Below, in pieces: positions 54,152 through 62,890 of a DNA stretch of 64,000 nt (positions within the stretch are counted from its first letter, which is position 1; the number at the start of each line of letters is the position of its first letter). A program made the translations under genes and the position numbers. Below the pieces are notes generated by a model. It was given only the letters and a program-made list of their open reading frames with translations, was not told where the DNA came from and did no database searches. The stretch covers positions 1,863,501-1,927,500 of the forward strand of contig NZ_CP109787.1 of NCBI RefSeq assembly GCF_025857195.1, written 5' to 3'. The stretch is from Leisingera thetidis (GTDB lineage: Bacteria > Pseudomonadota > Alphaproteobacteria > Rhodobacterales > Rhodobacteraceae).

Positions 54152-54579
54152 GCAAGCCCGTTCTTTGCGCCCTTGAGCTGAGCGATCAGGCGTCCGATGA
54201 AAAAGTGCTGGCCCAGGCTGCACGGCTTGCGGACCTTGAGGGGGCCCAGCTGGATGTGGTCAACGTCCTGCCGGACTTCGGCGAAAGCTGGGTTTCGGGC
54301 TTTTTCGAGGAGCACCACCACCAGAAGGCGGTGAAAGACACCACCCGGCGATTGGAGGATCTTTGCAAAAAAGTTCTGGGCACAGAGCGCAATGCCAAAG
54401 TGCGCCATCTGGTGGCCACCGGAACGGCCTATCAGGAGATCCTAAAAGTTGCGGAAAAAGCCGGCAGCGGATTGATTGTCATAGGCGCCCACAAGCCGGA
54501 TCTGAAGGATTACTTGCTGGGGCCGAATGCCGCCCGGGTGATCCGGCATTCGGACTGTTCGGTCTTTGTTGTCCGCTGA
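54148..54579 (+). CDS. Universal stress protein (UspA/TeaD-like)
   Basis: A 143-residue single-domain Usp with the Rossmann-like alpha/beta fold. It begins PVLCALELSDQASDEKVL and ends with GAHKPDLKDYLLGPNAARVIRHSDCSVFVV, whose G-x2-G-x9-G-type loop is the ATP-binding pattern (less standard than in UspA). It overlaps the TRAP permease stop by ATGA. In Halomonas the TRAP system TeaABC has an Usp (TeaD) encoded beside it that binds ATP and tunes transport, and the same arrangement is inferred here. Confidence 0.9.
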   Translation: MSKPVLCALELSDQASDEKVLAQAARLADLEGAQLDVVNVLPDFGESWVSGFFEEHHHQKAVKDTTRRLEDLCKKVLGTERNAKVRHLVATGTAYQEILKVAEKAGSGLIVIGAHKPDLKDYLLGPNAARVIRHSDCSVFVVR

Positions 54580-54583
54580 CAAT

Positions 54584-54611
54584 AATAAGGGCGCCTGCGG
54601 GCGCCCTTATT
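54584..54611. terminator. Bidirectional terminator after the TRAP-usp operon
   Basis: AATAAGGGCGC (54584-54594) pairs with GCGCCCTTATT (54601-54611), 11 bp, loop CTGCGG, followed by TTCG. It lies between the convergent usp and lipocalin-like genes and overlaps the latter's last codons. Confidence 0.75.
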
Positions 54612-55656
54612 CGTATCCGGTCATTTCCAGATAGCCCTTGCCGCTGTGAGTGCCGGTGACAGACACTGGCCCCTCCCAGTAGGGAAACGAGGTCCCCATC
54701 CAGCTTTGCGGATTAAGCGCCTGTATTTCAATAGAAACACCCTTGTCAGGCAGGACGGCTTTCCAGCGGATCGGAATCTCGCGGCCCTGTACGTCAGTGG
54801 TCTCCAACGGCTCGGCCCGGAACGCCCCCGGCGGCAGCGGCTCGGCCGCGCCATCCTCCGGGATCCAGGTGCCTGATGAAAAATCTCCGCTTTCCCCGCG
54901 CAGCACAAACCCCATCAGCTTGTCGCCGCTGTCAAAGCGGAGCGAGAACCAGTCCCAGCCGCTTTGATCCCCGGCCAGCGGATGGCTCGACCATTCCCGA
55001 TCCAGCCAGCCATGGCCAGTGACCTCAACCGGCCCGTCCGGAAAATGGAGTGTGCCCGACACCCGGTAATGCGGCTGGGAGTAATAATAGCTGGCCTGGC
55101 CGCTGGCGGATTTCACGGAATAACCGTCCTCGCCATGCAGCACCATGGGCCCGTCTGCGGCGAGCTCAAGAGCATAGGAAAACGCGTTGCCGGCGGCGGT
55201 CAGCTGCAAAGTCTCAAGCGCGTCTCCGGTGGCGCGCATCTGCCAATTGCCGATCCAGGCCTCAAACGGCTCGGGCATGACCCCAGCCTGGCCAGTACCG
55301 CCGCGGGCGATCCGTTCGGCATACAGATGCTGGTCCGCGGCCGTCACCGCCGCATGGGCCATCCAGATCTGCGGGCTCTGCCAGCCCTCGGCCTCGCCCG
55401 GTGCCAGAGCGGAGCGGAACAGGGTCCATTGGATGCCGTAGTCCCGTCCGTCGCCGCCTTCAAGATTGGCAGTCAAGTACCACCATTCAATGCGGAAATC
55501 CGGATGAGGGCCATGATCATCCGGGAACGACAGCCGGTGGCCGCGCTGAGGCAGGGCAAACCCCTCAGCCTCGGTTCCCAGCCCGGCATAGCCCTGCGGA
55601 TGCACCACCGTGCCCCAGGTGGCGAGGAGAAGCGGGAACAGGGAACTAGCGTTCAT
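54607..55656 (-). CDS. CrtC/lipocalin-like secreted protein (AttH type)
   Basis: A 349-residue protein of the CrtC/lipocalin-like group (hydroxyneurosporene synthase-related; Agrobacterium AttH). The N-terminus MNASSLFPLLLATWGTVVHPQG is a weak signal peptide; the N-terminal half begins DDHGPHPDFRIEWWYLTANLEG, the family's most conserved block, and a second domain spans about 200-349 (GHGWLDREWSSHPLAGDQSGWDWFSLRF). Proteins like this accompany lipoprotein/FtsX-type ABC systems in many Proteobacteria. The start at 55656 was chosen because it lies inside the permease stop region with an 11-base overlap; a start 38 codons earlier would lie in the permease gene. Confidence 0.85.
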   Translation of the reverse strand: MNASSLFPLLLATWGTVVHPQGYAGLGTEAEGFALPQRGHRLSFPDDHGPHPDFRIEWWYLTANLEGGDGRDYGIQWTLFRSALAPGEAEGWQSPQIWMAHAAVTAADQHLYAERIARGGTGQAGVMPEPFEAWIGNWQMRATGDALETLQLTAAGNAFSYALELAADGPMVLHGEDGYSVKSASGQASYYYSQPHYRVSGTLHFPDGPVEVTGHGWLDREWSSHPLAGDQSGWDWFSLRFDSGDKLMGFVLRGESGDFSSGTWIPEDGAAEPLPPGAFRAEPLETTDVQGREIPIRWKAVLPDKGVSIEIQALNPQSWMGTSFPYWEGPVSVTGTHSGKGYLEMTGYE

Positions 55657-58063
55657 TGGCAAACACCTTGAGCAAATCTGCAGGGTCCAGGCGGCTGAGC
55701 CGCCGCGCAGGCAGGGCGGCGGCCACCACAGCGGCCAGCAGTGCCAGCAGGAACAGGCGCAGCCAATCACCGGGAAACAGGTGCATGGGCAGCCGCCAGC
55801 CGAACGCCTCGACGTTGATGACGGCCAGCAGTGCCCATGCCAGCACCAGTCCGAGCGGCAGCGCCAGAACCGCTGTGATGGCCGCCAGCAGCAGGCTGCG
55901 CAGCAGCTCGGCGCCGGCCAGCTGGCGGCGGGTCAGCCCCATTGCCCAGACTGGCGCCAATTGCGGCAGCCGATGGCTCCACAATGTCAACAGGCTGGTC
56001 AGCATGGCAAAGCCGGCTACGCCCAGCGTCAGCAGGTTGAGCGCCGCCGTGATGACAAATGTGCGGTCGAAAACAGCCAGCGACCGGGCTTTGATCCTGG
56101 CCTGGTCGATGATGTTTTCCCTAGGAATTTCAAACCTTTCTCGGATGGCGCTAATGAGTTCAGGCACGTTTTCCGGCGGCAGCCGCAGCCCGAACTGGCG
56201 GTGGGGAATGTCCGGCGCGCGGATAAGCAGCTCTTGCAATGAAACGATTGCCTGGCCGTTCGGGTTGCCATAGTCGGAATAGATCCCGCCGATTGTCAGC
56301 TCCCAGCCGGCTGCCAGCTGAAATTTTCCGCCGGGTGCCAGACCGTGGCGGCGGGCGAACTGTTCATTGATCAGCAGAGCTTCCCCGTTGGCCACTTGGT
56401 CCCACACATCCGGCCGGGCTTCCAGCAGCGGCCAGTTCTGCCGGTAGGTCTCATCATCGACCACCCCGTAAATCCGTAAGGGCGCGCCTTTGTAGCGGAT
56501 GTCGCTGCGGCGGATCGGCAGGACCGTGATCCCGTGTTCCGTCAGCCAGGTTTCAAGCTCGGCCCCTTGGAGATCACTGCTGGCGGTGACGTAGACCTCG
56601 GCGGACAGCCGCTGGTCGAGCCAGCCAATGAAGGTGAGCCTGAAGCTGGAAACCATTGTCCCAACGCCGATATTTGTTGCGAGGGCCAGCAGCAGCGCCA
56701 TCAGGGCCAGCGACATTCCCGGCAATTGCGCACGGGTATCGGCCCAAAGCCATTCCGCAAAAGGGTTTTGCGCGAACCGTGCGCCAAGGCGGAGCCCGCA
56801 GGCAATCAGCAGGGGCAGCAGCAGGGCTGCCCCCAGCATCAGGCCGCCAAGAAATACAAACCCCGAGACCAACCCTTGAAACGTCATCAGAACGGCAACC
56901 CCGGCCAGGATGCAGGCCAAGCCGGCGGCGGCAGAGTATAAATGCACCCGGCCGGCCTGCTGTCCGCGGGCATGGGTTGCCGGGGCCGCAAGCAATGGCA
57001 TCCGTCCCAGCGCATAGAGCGCCTGCGCCCCGGCAAGAAATGTGCCGCCAAGCGCCATGGCCAGCCCGGATGCCGCCCAGCCCGGGCGCAAGGACAGGCT
57101 GCCGTCCACGGGGGCGCCGTAAAGCCCGGCAAGTGTTGCGCTGACATCGGGTAACAGCGCCGCCGCCACGAAATAGCCACCCGCCAACCCGGCCGTGCCG
57201 CCAGCCAGGGCGATAGCGGCCAGTTCCGCGGCAAACACCCCAGCCAGCACCCGCATCGGTACTCCAAGACCGCGCAAGGTCCGGATCAGCCCCCGGCGCT
57301 GTTCCAGGCTGAGCGTTATGGTCCCCTGAACGATGAACAGGCCGACGGCAAAGGACAAAAGCCCGAAGGCTGTCAGGTTGAGGTGGAAGCTGTCGGTGAG
57401 CCGCGCGGTATCATCCGATGCAGTGCCGGCCGGAAGCCGGGCGAGGGCGGGCGCAAGCTGCTGCAGCGGTTTCAGCCCGGGGATCTGATCAGGCAGGATC
57501 AACAGGTAGCTCAGCCTGTCCGGCTGTCTCAGCAAGCGGCTGGCCAGGCTGATGTCAGCCACAAGCACACCGCGGGGCAGTGACGCAGTGCGGGTCACCG
57601 GGTGCCGGTTTTGAAGGGCAGCAAGCGTGGCGGCAGTTTCCGGATGGGCAAAAATCCGGCCCGGCGGAAGCAACGCATCCAATGGCGGCGCGCCTTCCTT
57701 CCCGGCGGCCTCTTCCAGGGCTGGCACCAGCGGGTGGCTGAGAAGGTCGATCCCCATTATATCAAAGCTTTGCCGCCCGAACCTGACCGTTCCCTCCAGC
57801 ACCGGCGCAAGCTGCCAGCCGGCCCGGCGCAGGGCGGCGTACTGGCGGAGAGAGATGGACCCGTTGGCGGGAACCAGCCGGTCGGCGCCTGCGGTGCCAA
57901 GCTGTTCCGCGGCGCGGGCGTAGCTGGCGCGGGCTTCACCGTTGATCGCCTGAACCGCGGACCACAGCCCGGTGGCCAGCGCCAGGCCGATCATGACCGT
58001 CGCCAGCTGCAGCGGATGGCGCCGCCAATGGGACAGAATGGCTCCCAGCGCCGCGCGGATCAT
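55646..58063 (-). CDS. ABC transporter permease, FtsX/MacB-like (AttFG-type fusion)
   Basis: An 805-residue FtsX-family permease, with hydrophobic segments near both ends (about 20-40, 250-330 in a cluster, 380-430, 670-800) and large periplasmic domains, as in MacB-like or LolC-like ten-helix permeases. The C-terminal block GVAGFAMLTSLLTLWSHRLPQLAPVWAMGLTRRQL contains the FtsX motif, and a final basic PARRLSRLDPADLLKVFANER is typical. It overlaps the ATPase gene by four bases and the lipocalin-like gene by 11, forming one operon. Function by analogy to Agrobacterium attEFGH, whose substrate is not known. Confidence 0.88.
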   Translation of the reverse strand: MIRAALGAILSHWRRHPLQLATVMIGLALATGLWSAVQAINGEARASYARAAEQLGTAGADRLVPANGSISLRQYAALRRAGWQLAPVLEGTVRFGRQSFDIMGIDLLSHPLVPALEEAAGKEGAPPLDALLPPGRIFAHPETAATLAALQNRHPVTRTASLPRGVLVADISLASRLLRQPDRLSYLLILPDQIPGLKPLQQLAPALARLPAGTASDDTARLTDSFHLNLTAFGLLSFAVGLFIVQGTITLSLEQRRGLIRTLRGLGVPMRVLAGVFAAELAAIALAGGTAGLAGGYFVAAALLPDVSATLAGLYGAPVDGSLSLRPGWAASGLAMALGGTFLAGAQALYALGRMPLLAAPATHARGQQAGRVHLYSAAAGLACILAGVAVLMTFQGLVSGFVFLGGLMLGAALLLPLLIACGLRLGARFAQNPFAEWLWADTRAQLPGMSLALMALLLALATNIGVGTMVSSFRLTFIGWLDQRLSAEVYVTASSDLQGAELETWLTEHGITVLPIRRSDIRYKGAPLRIYGVVDDETYRQNWPLLEARPDVWDQVANGEALLINEQFARRHGLAPGGKFQLAAGWELTIGGIYSDYGNPNGQAIVSLQELLIRAPDIPHRQFGLRLPPENVPELISAIRERFEIPRENIIDQARIKARSLAVFDRTFVITAALNLLTLGVAGFAMLTSLLTLWSHRLPQLAPVWAMGLTRRQLAGAELLRSLLLAAITAVLALPLGLVLAWALLAVINVEAFGWRLPMHLFPGDWLRLFLLALLAAVVAAALPARRLSRLDPADLLKVFANER

Positions 58064-58716
58064 GCGGCCTGGCCGTGCTGCAGATGCAGGCGCCGGTCCA
58101 GCATCCGGGCGATGGCAGCGGAGTGCGTGACGAGAAACAGCGCCGTGCCGCTTTCACGGACCAGCTCCAGCATCAGCGCCATCACTGCCGCGCTGGCTGT
58201 CTCATCCAGGTTGCCGGTCGGTTCATCCGCCAGCAGCAGCTTGGGGCGCAGGGCCAGCGCCCGTGCAATGGCCACCCGCTGCTGCTGGCCGCCCGATAGC
58301 TGCTCGGGATACCGGTCCAGCAAATCCGACAGTCCGAGGCGATCTGTCAGCTGGCGCCCCCAATCCGCGTCCCACCTGCCGCCCAGCCGCGCGTGAAGCG
58401 AAACATTCTGCCGCACAGGAAGTGAAGGTATCAGGTTGAACTGCTGGAAAATAAGAGACACGTCGCGGCGTCTGAGGGCGGCGCGCTGCCGGTCGCCCAG
58501 CTTGGACAGGGCGGTTCCCGCGATCTCGACCTCGCCGCTGTCGAAATGATCCAGCGCCCCAGCCAGATGAAGCAGCGTGCTTTTCCCGGAGCCGCTGTCA
58601 CCGGTCAGCGCCAGACTGGCCCCGGCCTCCAGATCCAGCGACACTCCGCGCAGAACCGCGGTCTCCGCTGTCTGTCCGGAGTAGGCCTTGGCGACGTTGC
58701 GGATCGTCAGAACCAT
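58060..58716 (-). CDS. ABC transporter ATP-binding protein (LolD/MacB-type)
   Basis: A 218-residue ABC ATPase of the LolD/FtsE group. Walker A is GDSGSGKST, Q-loop IFQQFNLIPSL, signature [10 protein letters not shown], Walker B LLLADEPTGNLD and H-loop LVTHSAAIA. It couples to the FtsX-like permease next to it (four-base overlap). First gene of the three-gene operon; the upstream neighbour on the opposite strand is a K+ channel gene. Confidence 0.92.
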   Translation of the reverse strand: MVLTIRNVAKAYSGQTAETAVLRGVSLDLEAGASLALTGDSGSGKSTLLHLAGALDHFDSGEVEIAGTALSKLGDRQRAALRRRDVSLIFQQFNLIPSLPVRQNVSLHARLGGRWDADWGRQLTDRLGLSDLLDRYPEQLSGGQQQRVAIARALALRPKLLLADEPTGNLDETASAAVMALMLELVRESGTALFLVTHSAAIARMLDRRLHLQHGQAA

Positions 58717-58898
58717 CCTTCAGAAACCTCCGGTGCTTTTGTGTTCATTCCCCGCAAATGCACTCAATACCTCTGGTCAGGGGTTGTCCAGTGGCGCAGG
58801 GTGCAGATGGCCTGCGCATTCCAGATTGTGCCGGGCTGTACCGATTTCTAAGCTGCTGCTGCAACTTGCAATGGCTTCAAGAGGACAGGAGAGCAGAG

Positions 58899-59348
58899 AT
58901 GACCCTGTGGAACCAGCTGCTGTGGGGCTCAGTCTATTTGAGCATCTGCCTGATCCTTGAGATCACGGTCCTTGTCTGGTGTGCGGCTGTGCTGAACAGA
59001 CTGTCCGGGCGGTTTTCCAAACCATACCGCCCCTGGCAGATCGGCCTGATGCTGGTGGCGGCGATCTTCACCATCCTTGGCGGCCATACCACGCAGGTCT
59101 GGATCTGGTCGGCGGCCTTTGTTCTGGTTGGCGCGATAGCGGACTGGAACACATCCGTTTATTTCTCCCTGGCAACCTATACCACGCTCGGCTACGGCGA
59201 TGTGGTTCTGGGCCCGGCGCTGAGGATCTTTGCCGCTTTTGCCGCGGTGACCGGCCTGTTCGGCTTCGGAATCAGCACGGCGTTTCTGGTCAGCGCAATG
59301 GGGCGCCTGTTTTCCCTGAACGAAGGCAGGTTCAGCGTCCGAAGCTAA
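58899..59348 (+). CDS. Two-helix potassium channel-type protein (Ion_trans_2)
   Basis: A 149-residue membrane protein. An N-terminal helix (about 8-33), a second (about 46-68, IGLMLVAAIFTILGGHT), then the pore region with selectivity filter TTLGYGD at about 103-109 and a final helix (FAAVTGLFGFGISTAFLVSAMG). The filter TLGYGD is typical of potassium channels. No regulatory RCK/TrkA-N domain is attached. The ATG at 58899 follows AGGAGAG; a longer upstream reading has no signal. Its stop codon overlaps the stop of the convergent cardiolipin synthase gene. Confidence 0.85.
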   Translation: MTLWNQLLWGSVYLSICLILEITVLVWCAAVLNRLSGRFSKPYRPWQIGLMLVAAIFTILGGHTTQVWIWSAAFVLVGAIADWNTSVYFSLATYTTLGYGDVVLGPALRIFAAFAAVTGLFGFGISTAFLVSAMGRLFSLNEGRFSVRS

Positions 59349-60760
59349 AGCACTGGCGACAGCAGCCGTGCCACCGGAGCCAGCAGCCGGATGGACAGTT
59401 TCTGCCGGTCCAAGGGCAGGCTGAGTTCCGTTGCGCGCCGGAAATCCCCGGCCAGCATTGCGGCAACCTCCGCAGCGGACTCCTGATCGAAGAACAGTAC
59501 CATGGTCTCGAAATTCAGCCGGAAAGACCGGTTGTCGAGATTGGCGGTTCCGGCGCCGGCAATCGTGTTATCGATGACAAAGCACTTCTGATGCATGAAG
59601 CCGCCCTGGTAACGTAGGATACGCACACCAGCGTCCCGCAGTTCGTCAAAATAGGCAAAGGAAGCCAGCCAGGGCAGGTAGTGATCAATGGTTTCCGGCA
59701 ACAGGATCCGCACATCCAGGCCGCGCAACCCGGCATGTTTCAACGCCGCAAAGACATCCTGATCCGGAACGAAATAGGGCGAGGCCAGCCAGACTCTGTG
59801 CTGCGCGGCGGTGATGGCGGAAAAATACAGCATCGATCCGTCGCCGGTACCGTCGCCAGGCCCCGTGGCGGCAATCACCGCGGGCCGGTCCTGCAAAGAC
59901 TGTTCCGATTCCCAGTTCAGCAAATCCAGGATCGGTTTCTGGGTGCGCCAGTGCCAATCCTCCGCAAAGGCAAGCTGAAGCTGCTGGACAACCGGTCCGG
60001 TGAGCCGCACATGCGTGTCCCGCCACGGCCCGAAGGCCGGGCTCAGCCCGATATATTCCTCGCCGATGTTCAATCCGCCGGTAAAGCCGATGCGGCCGTC
60101 GGCAATGACGGTCTTGCGGTGATTGCGGAAATTTATGCGCAGCCGGTGCCACGGCCCCCGCCGGACCGAGGCGTCTATCAGCTTGACGCCGGCAGCTTCC
60201 AGCGCGCGCGTGTAACCGCGGGGCAGCTTCCGGCTGCCGATGCTGTCGGTCATGAACCAGACCGTGACCCCGCGTCCGGCAGCGGCAATCAGCCTGGCCT
60301 GCAGTTGCCTGCCAAGACTGTCCGCACGCAGAATGTAATACTGCACGAGAATGTATTCACGCGCATTTTCAATGGCTTCAAAGATAGAGCTGAACGTTTC
60401 CTGACCGTTTATCAATAGCGTCATGCCGTTCCCGCGGCTGACATTCATGCCCGCAATTGCCTCAAAGGGCGCCGTGTTGACGGCCACCTCCGGCGCGTCC
60501 TGCGACCGGGCGGTGGTATAGTTGCGTGTGGGTATCACCGCTTGTTCGGCGCCGCGCCGGGCCTTCCAGTAGCCCTTGAACCGGTGATGGCCAAAGATCA
60601 TGTAGGCGGGCAGGGCGGCGACCGGCGCTGCCAGCAGAAACACAACCCAGCCAATCGCCCCCTGCGGTGTGCGCGCGGTACGGGCTGCGCTGAGCGCGGC
60701 CAGGCCTGCGGCGGTCCATGTTGCAGCCAGCGCGGCTGTGCTGAGAATGATCCAGAACAT
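59345..60760 (-). CDS. cls: Cardiolipin synthase
   Basis: A 471-residue phospholipase D-type cardiolipin synthase. Two N-terminal hydrophobic helices (about 2-60) anchor it; the first PLD motif is in NHRKTVIADGRIGFTGG, the second in MHQKCFVIDNTIAGAGTANLD. It joins two phosphatidylglycerols into cardiolipin and glycerol at the inner membrane. Length normal for ClsA-type. Convergent with the K+ channel gene, with overlapping stops (four bases). Confidence 0.93.
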   Translation of the reverse strand: MFWIILSTAALAATWTAAGLAALSAARTARTPQGAIGWVVFLLAAPVAALPAYMIFGHHRFKGYWKARRGAEQAVIPTRNYTTARSQDAPEVAVNTAPFEAIAGMNVSRGNGMTLLINGQETFSSIFEAIENAREYILVQYYILRADSLGRQLQARLIAAAGRGVTVWFMTDSIGSRKLPRGYTRALEAAGVKLIDASVRRGPWHRLRINFRNHRKTVIADGRIGFTGGLNIGEEYIGLSPAFGPWRDTHVRLTGPVVQQLQLAFAEDWHWRTQKPILDLLNWESEQSLQDRPAVIAATGPGDGTGDGSMLYFSAITAAQHRVWLASPYFVPDQDVFAALKHAGLRGLDVRILLPETIDHYLPWLASFAYFDELRDAGVRILRYQGGFMHQKCFVIDNTIAGAGTANLDNRSFRLNFETMVLFFDQESAAEVAAMLAGDFRRATELSLPLDRQKLSIRLLAPVARLLSPVL

Positions 60761-60906
60761 TCACGAGTCCCGAAAAGCTGTTCCGGACTGAGACTAGTGC
60801 CGAACAGGGCGGCCCGCCATAGCCCGGGCTGACGCAGGCGGGGGCAAATCGGGCTAAACCTGTATTGCGGCTGGCATTTCCCCTGCTGTTGTGGAACCTT
60901 GCCGCT

Positions 60907-61773
60907 ATGCCGATCCTGCCGCCCTTCCGCCTGTGGCCTGCCGCCTTGAAAACCGCCGCCTGCCGTTTCAACAGAAAGAACGGCTGGGTGATGAGCAGCC
61001 ATATCGCCATGTCGATGATGCTGGCCTTGTTCCCGTTTGTTCTGTTCACTGTGGCGCTGGCGGGCACGGTTGCCGGCATCCTGTCGCAGGATGTGGACAT
61101 GGACAGCATGACCGGGCTGGTTTTCGGGGCCTGGCCGGAACCGGTGGCCAAGCCGATTGTTGCGGAACTGGAGGCTGTGCTTCAGGCCTCCAGCACTCAG
61201 CTTGCAACCCTGGGCGGGCTTTTTGCGCTCTATTTTGCCTCTAACGGTGTCGATGCGGTCCGGGTCGCCCTGGTCCAGGCCTATCATGACACAGACACAC
61301 GGCCCTTCTGGAAATCCCGCGGCCTGTGCCTGGCGCTGGTGATACTGGGCGGTGCAGGCATCCTCGCCGCCGCTGTCTTTGAGCTGCTCCTGCCGCTCTA
61401 CGCGCGCCACCTTGCGGAACTTTTGCCGTTTGCCCAGGTGCCCGGACAATGGGAACAAGGGCTGAGCGGCATATTCGCGCTGCTGCTGCCGACCGGCGCG
61501 GTGCTCGCGTTTCATGTCGTGCTGCCTGGCCGGATACACAGGCTGCGCCGTATCCTGCCCGGCGTTGTGCTGACTCTGTTCCTATGGCTGGCTGCAGGCA
61601 GCGGCTTTGCCGTTTACGTCCGTTCCTTTGCACAATATTCAGCCACATATGCGGGCCTTGCCGGCGCCATGGCAGCCATGATCTTTCTCTACCTGAATTC
61701 TGCCATCCTGATCCTGGGGGCGGAATTCAACGGTGCGCTGATCGATGAAGCAAAGAGAATGGGGCGCAATTGA
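60907..61773 (+). CDS. YihY/BrkB-family membrane protein
   Basis: A 288-residue protein of the YihY/virulence factor BrkB family, with six hydrophobic helices in the usual order (about 35-60, 100-118, 140-162, 185-205, 220-240, 255-280). The conserved early segment NRKNGWVMSSHIAMSMMLALFPFVLF is present, as is the late YSATYAGLAGAMAAMIFLYLNSAILILGAEFNGAL. Long called RNase BN in error; function is not established. The ATG at 60907 was chosen, but its ribosome-binding site is weak; a TTG at 60865 is possible. Confidence 0.85.
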   Translation: MPILPPFRLWPAALKTAACRFNRKNGWVMSSHIAMSMMLALFPFVLFTVALAGTVAGILSQDVDMDSMTGLVFGAWPEPVAKPIVAELEAVLQASSTQLATLGGLFALYFASNGVDAVRVALVQAYHDTDTRPFWKSRGLCLALVILGGAGILAAAVFELLLPLYARHLAELLPFAQVPGQWEQGLSGIFALLLPTGAVLAFHVVLPGRIHRLRRILPGVVLTLFLWLAAGSGFAVYVRSFAQYSATYAGLAGAMAAMIFLYLNSAILILGAEFNGALIDEAKRMGRN

Positions 61774-61902
61774 ACACTGCGGATTTTCTGCAACTGTTTC
61801 CAATTGTTCAACAATAAGGCAGCACCGCCACAATTGAGCCCCGCTTCCGGCCCAATCGCCTTTTAGATCTGCAGGAAAGCAGCGGATCCAGAAGGGGCCA
61901 CC

Positions 61903-62091
61903 ATGACGAAACTGCAAAACAAGCTGCGCCACATGCGGTTGTTTGAACTGATGCGCCAGCGCGAAATGGCCAGCCACGTGAGCCGCAAGCTGCGGGTGTC
62001 CCGGCTGACCGACGGCGAAGGCGAGGAGGCGCTGCTGCTGCGCACCCAGGCGGCCCGGTCGCTGACCGCACCGCATAGCCGCCGGATCTGA
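61903..62091 (+). CDS. Small basic protein, unknown function
   Basis: A 62-residue cytoplasmic protein with a strong charge pattern: MTKLQNKLRHMRLFELMRQRE then MASHVSRKLRVSRLTDGEGE. It has about 11 Arg plus Lys against 7 acidic residues and no Cys or Trp. A helical, possibly RNA-binding nature is inferred from charge only. An AGAAGGGG ribosome-binding site precedes the ATG by seven bases, which argues that it is translated. It lies between the BrkB-type gene and the convergent rlmE gene with eight bases between stops. Confidence 0.55.
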   Translation: MTKLQNKLRHMRLFELMRQREMASHVSRKLRVSRLTDGEGEEALLLRTQAARSLTAPHSRRI

Positions 62092-62098
62092 CGGGGCT

Positions 62099-62815
62099 TC
62101 AGCCCCGGAACCCTGTTGCCACCACGAATTTCTCGGAGCTGTCCGACCGCGAGGAGGGCGGCTTCATATTCATCACCTTGGTGAATTTCTGCTTCAGCAG
62201 CTTCTGCAGTTCCCCTTCGGCGCCGCCTGCCAGAACCTTGGCAACAAAGGTTCCGCCATCCTCCAGCACGTCAAAGGCAAAATAAGCAGCGGTTTCGCAC
62301 AGAGAGATGATCCGCATGTGGTCGGTCTGCTTGTGGCCGGAACTGGCCGCCGCCATGTCGGACATCACCACATCGGCCTTGCCGCCAAGCCATTCCTTGA
62401 CCTTGTCGTCGGCGCCATCATCCATGAAGTCGAGCTGGTGGAATTCGGCACCGGCCAGCGGCTCGACCTGCTGCAGGTCCACGCCGATGATGCGGCCAAC
62501 GGCCTTGCCCTGCTTTTCGCCGAGCGCGTTGATGCGCTTGACCGCCACCTGCGCCCAGCCGCCGGGAGCGCAGCCCAGATCAACGATCCGCGCACCGGGC
62601 ACCAGAAAGCGGTATTTATCGTCCAGTTCCATGATTTTATACGCGGCACGGCCGCGGTAGCCCTCGGCCTGGGCGCGTTTGACATAGGGATCATTCAGCT
62701 GCCGCTGCAGCCAGAGGGTTGAGCTGAGCTTGCGTCCGCGTGCGGACTTCACCTTGACTTTCAGATCACGCTGTCCGCGCCCGGAAGTGTTTTTGCCAGT
62801 CGGTGTCTTTGCCAT
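62099..62815 (-). CDS. rlmE: 23S rRNA (uridine-2'-O)-methyltransferase RlmE
   Basis: A 238-residue FtsJ/RlmE methyltransferase, making Um2552 in 23S rRNA. SAM motif [14 protein letters not shown]; the K-D-K-E catalytic tetrad residues lie in [42 protein letters not shown] and RSDSSEKFV. The N-terminal ~35 residues are basic ([22 protein letters not shown]). Start uncertain: ATG codons at 62815, 62818 and 62827 are in frame; the first fits the family N-terminus. Downstream of the ppx/gppA gene by about 75 bases. Confidence 0.92.
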   Translation of the reverse strand: MAKTPTGKNTSGRGQRDLKVKVKSARGRKLSSTLWLQRQLNDPYVKRAQAEGYRGRAAYKIMELDDKYRFLVPGARIVDLGCAPGGWAQVAVKRINALGEKQGKAVGRIIGVDLQQVEPLAGAEFHQLDFMDDGADDKVKEWLGGKADVVMSDMAAASSGHKQTDHMRIISLCETAAYFAFDVLEDGGTFVAKVLAGGAEGELQKLLKQKFTKVMNMKPPSSRSDSSEKFVVATGFRG

Positions 62816-62890
62816 CATTGCCGCCATCTGTACCGGTGCGCGGAATCTTACAGCAATTCCGGCCCGCAAAAGTTCATATTTCCGGCCCGC

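Noticed and set aside
52049..54223. 724-codon minus-strand open frame over the TRAP permease
   Set aside because: His/Gln/Arg-rich antisense shadow with no start context.
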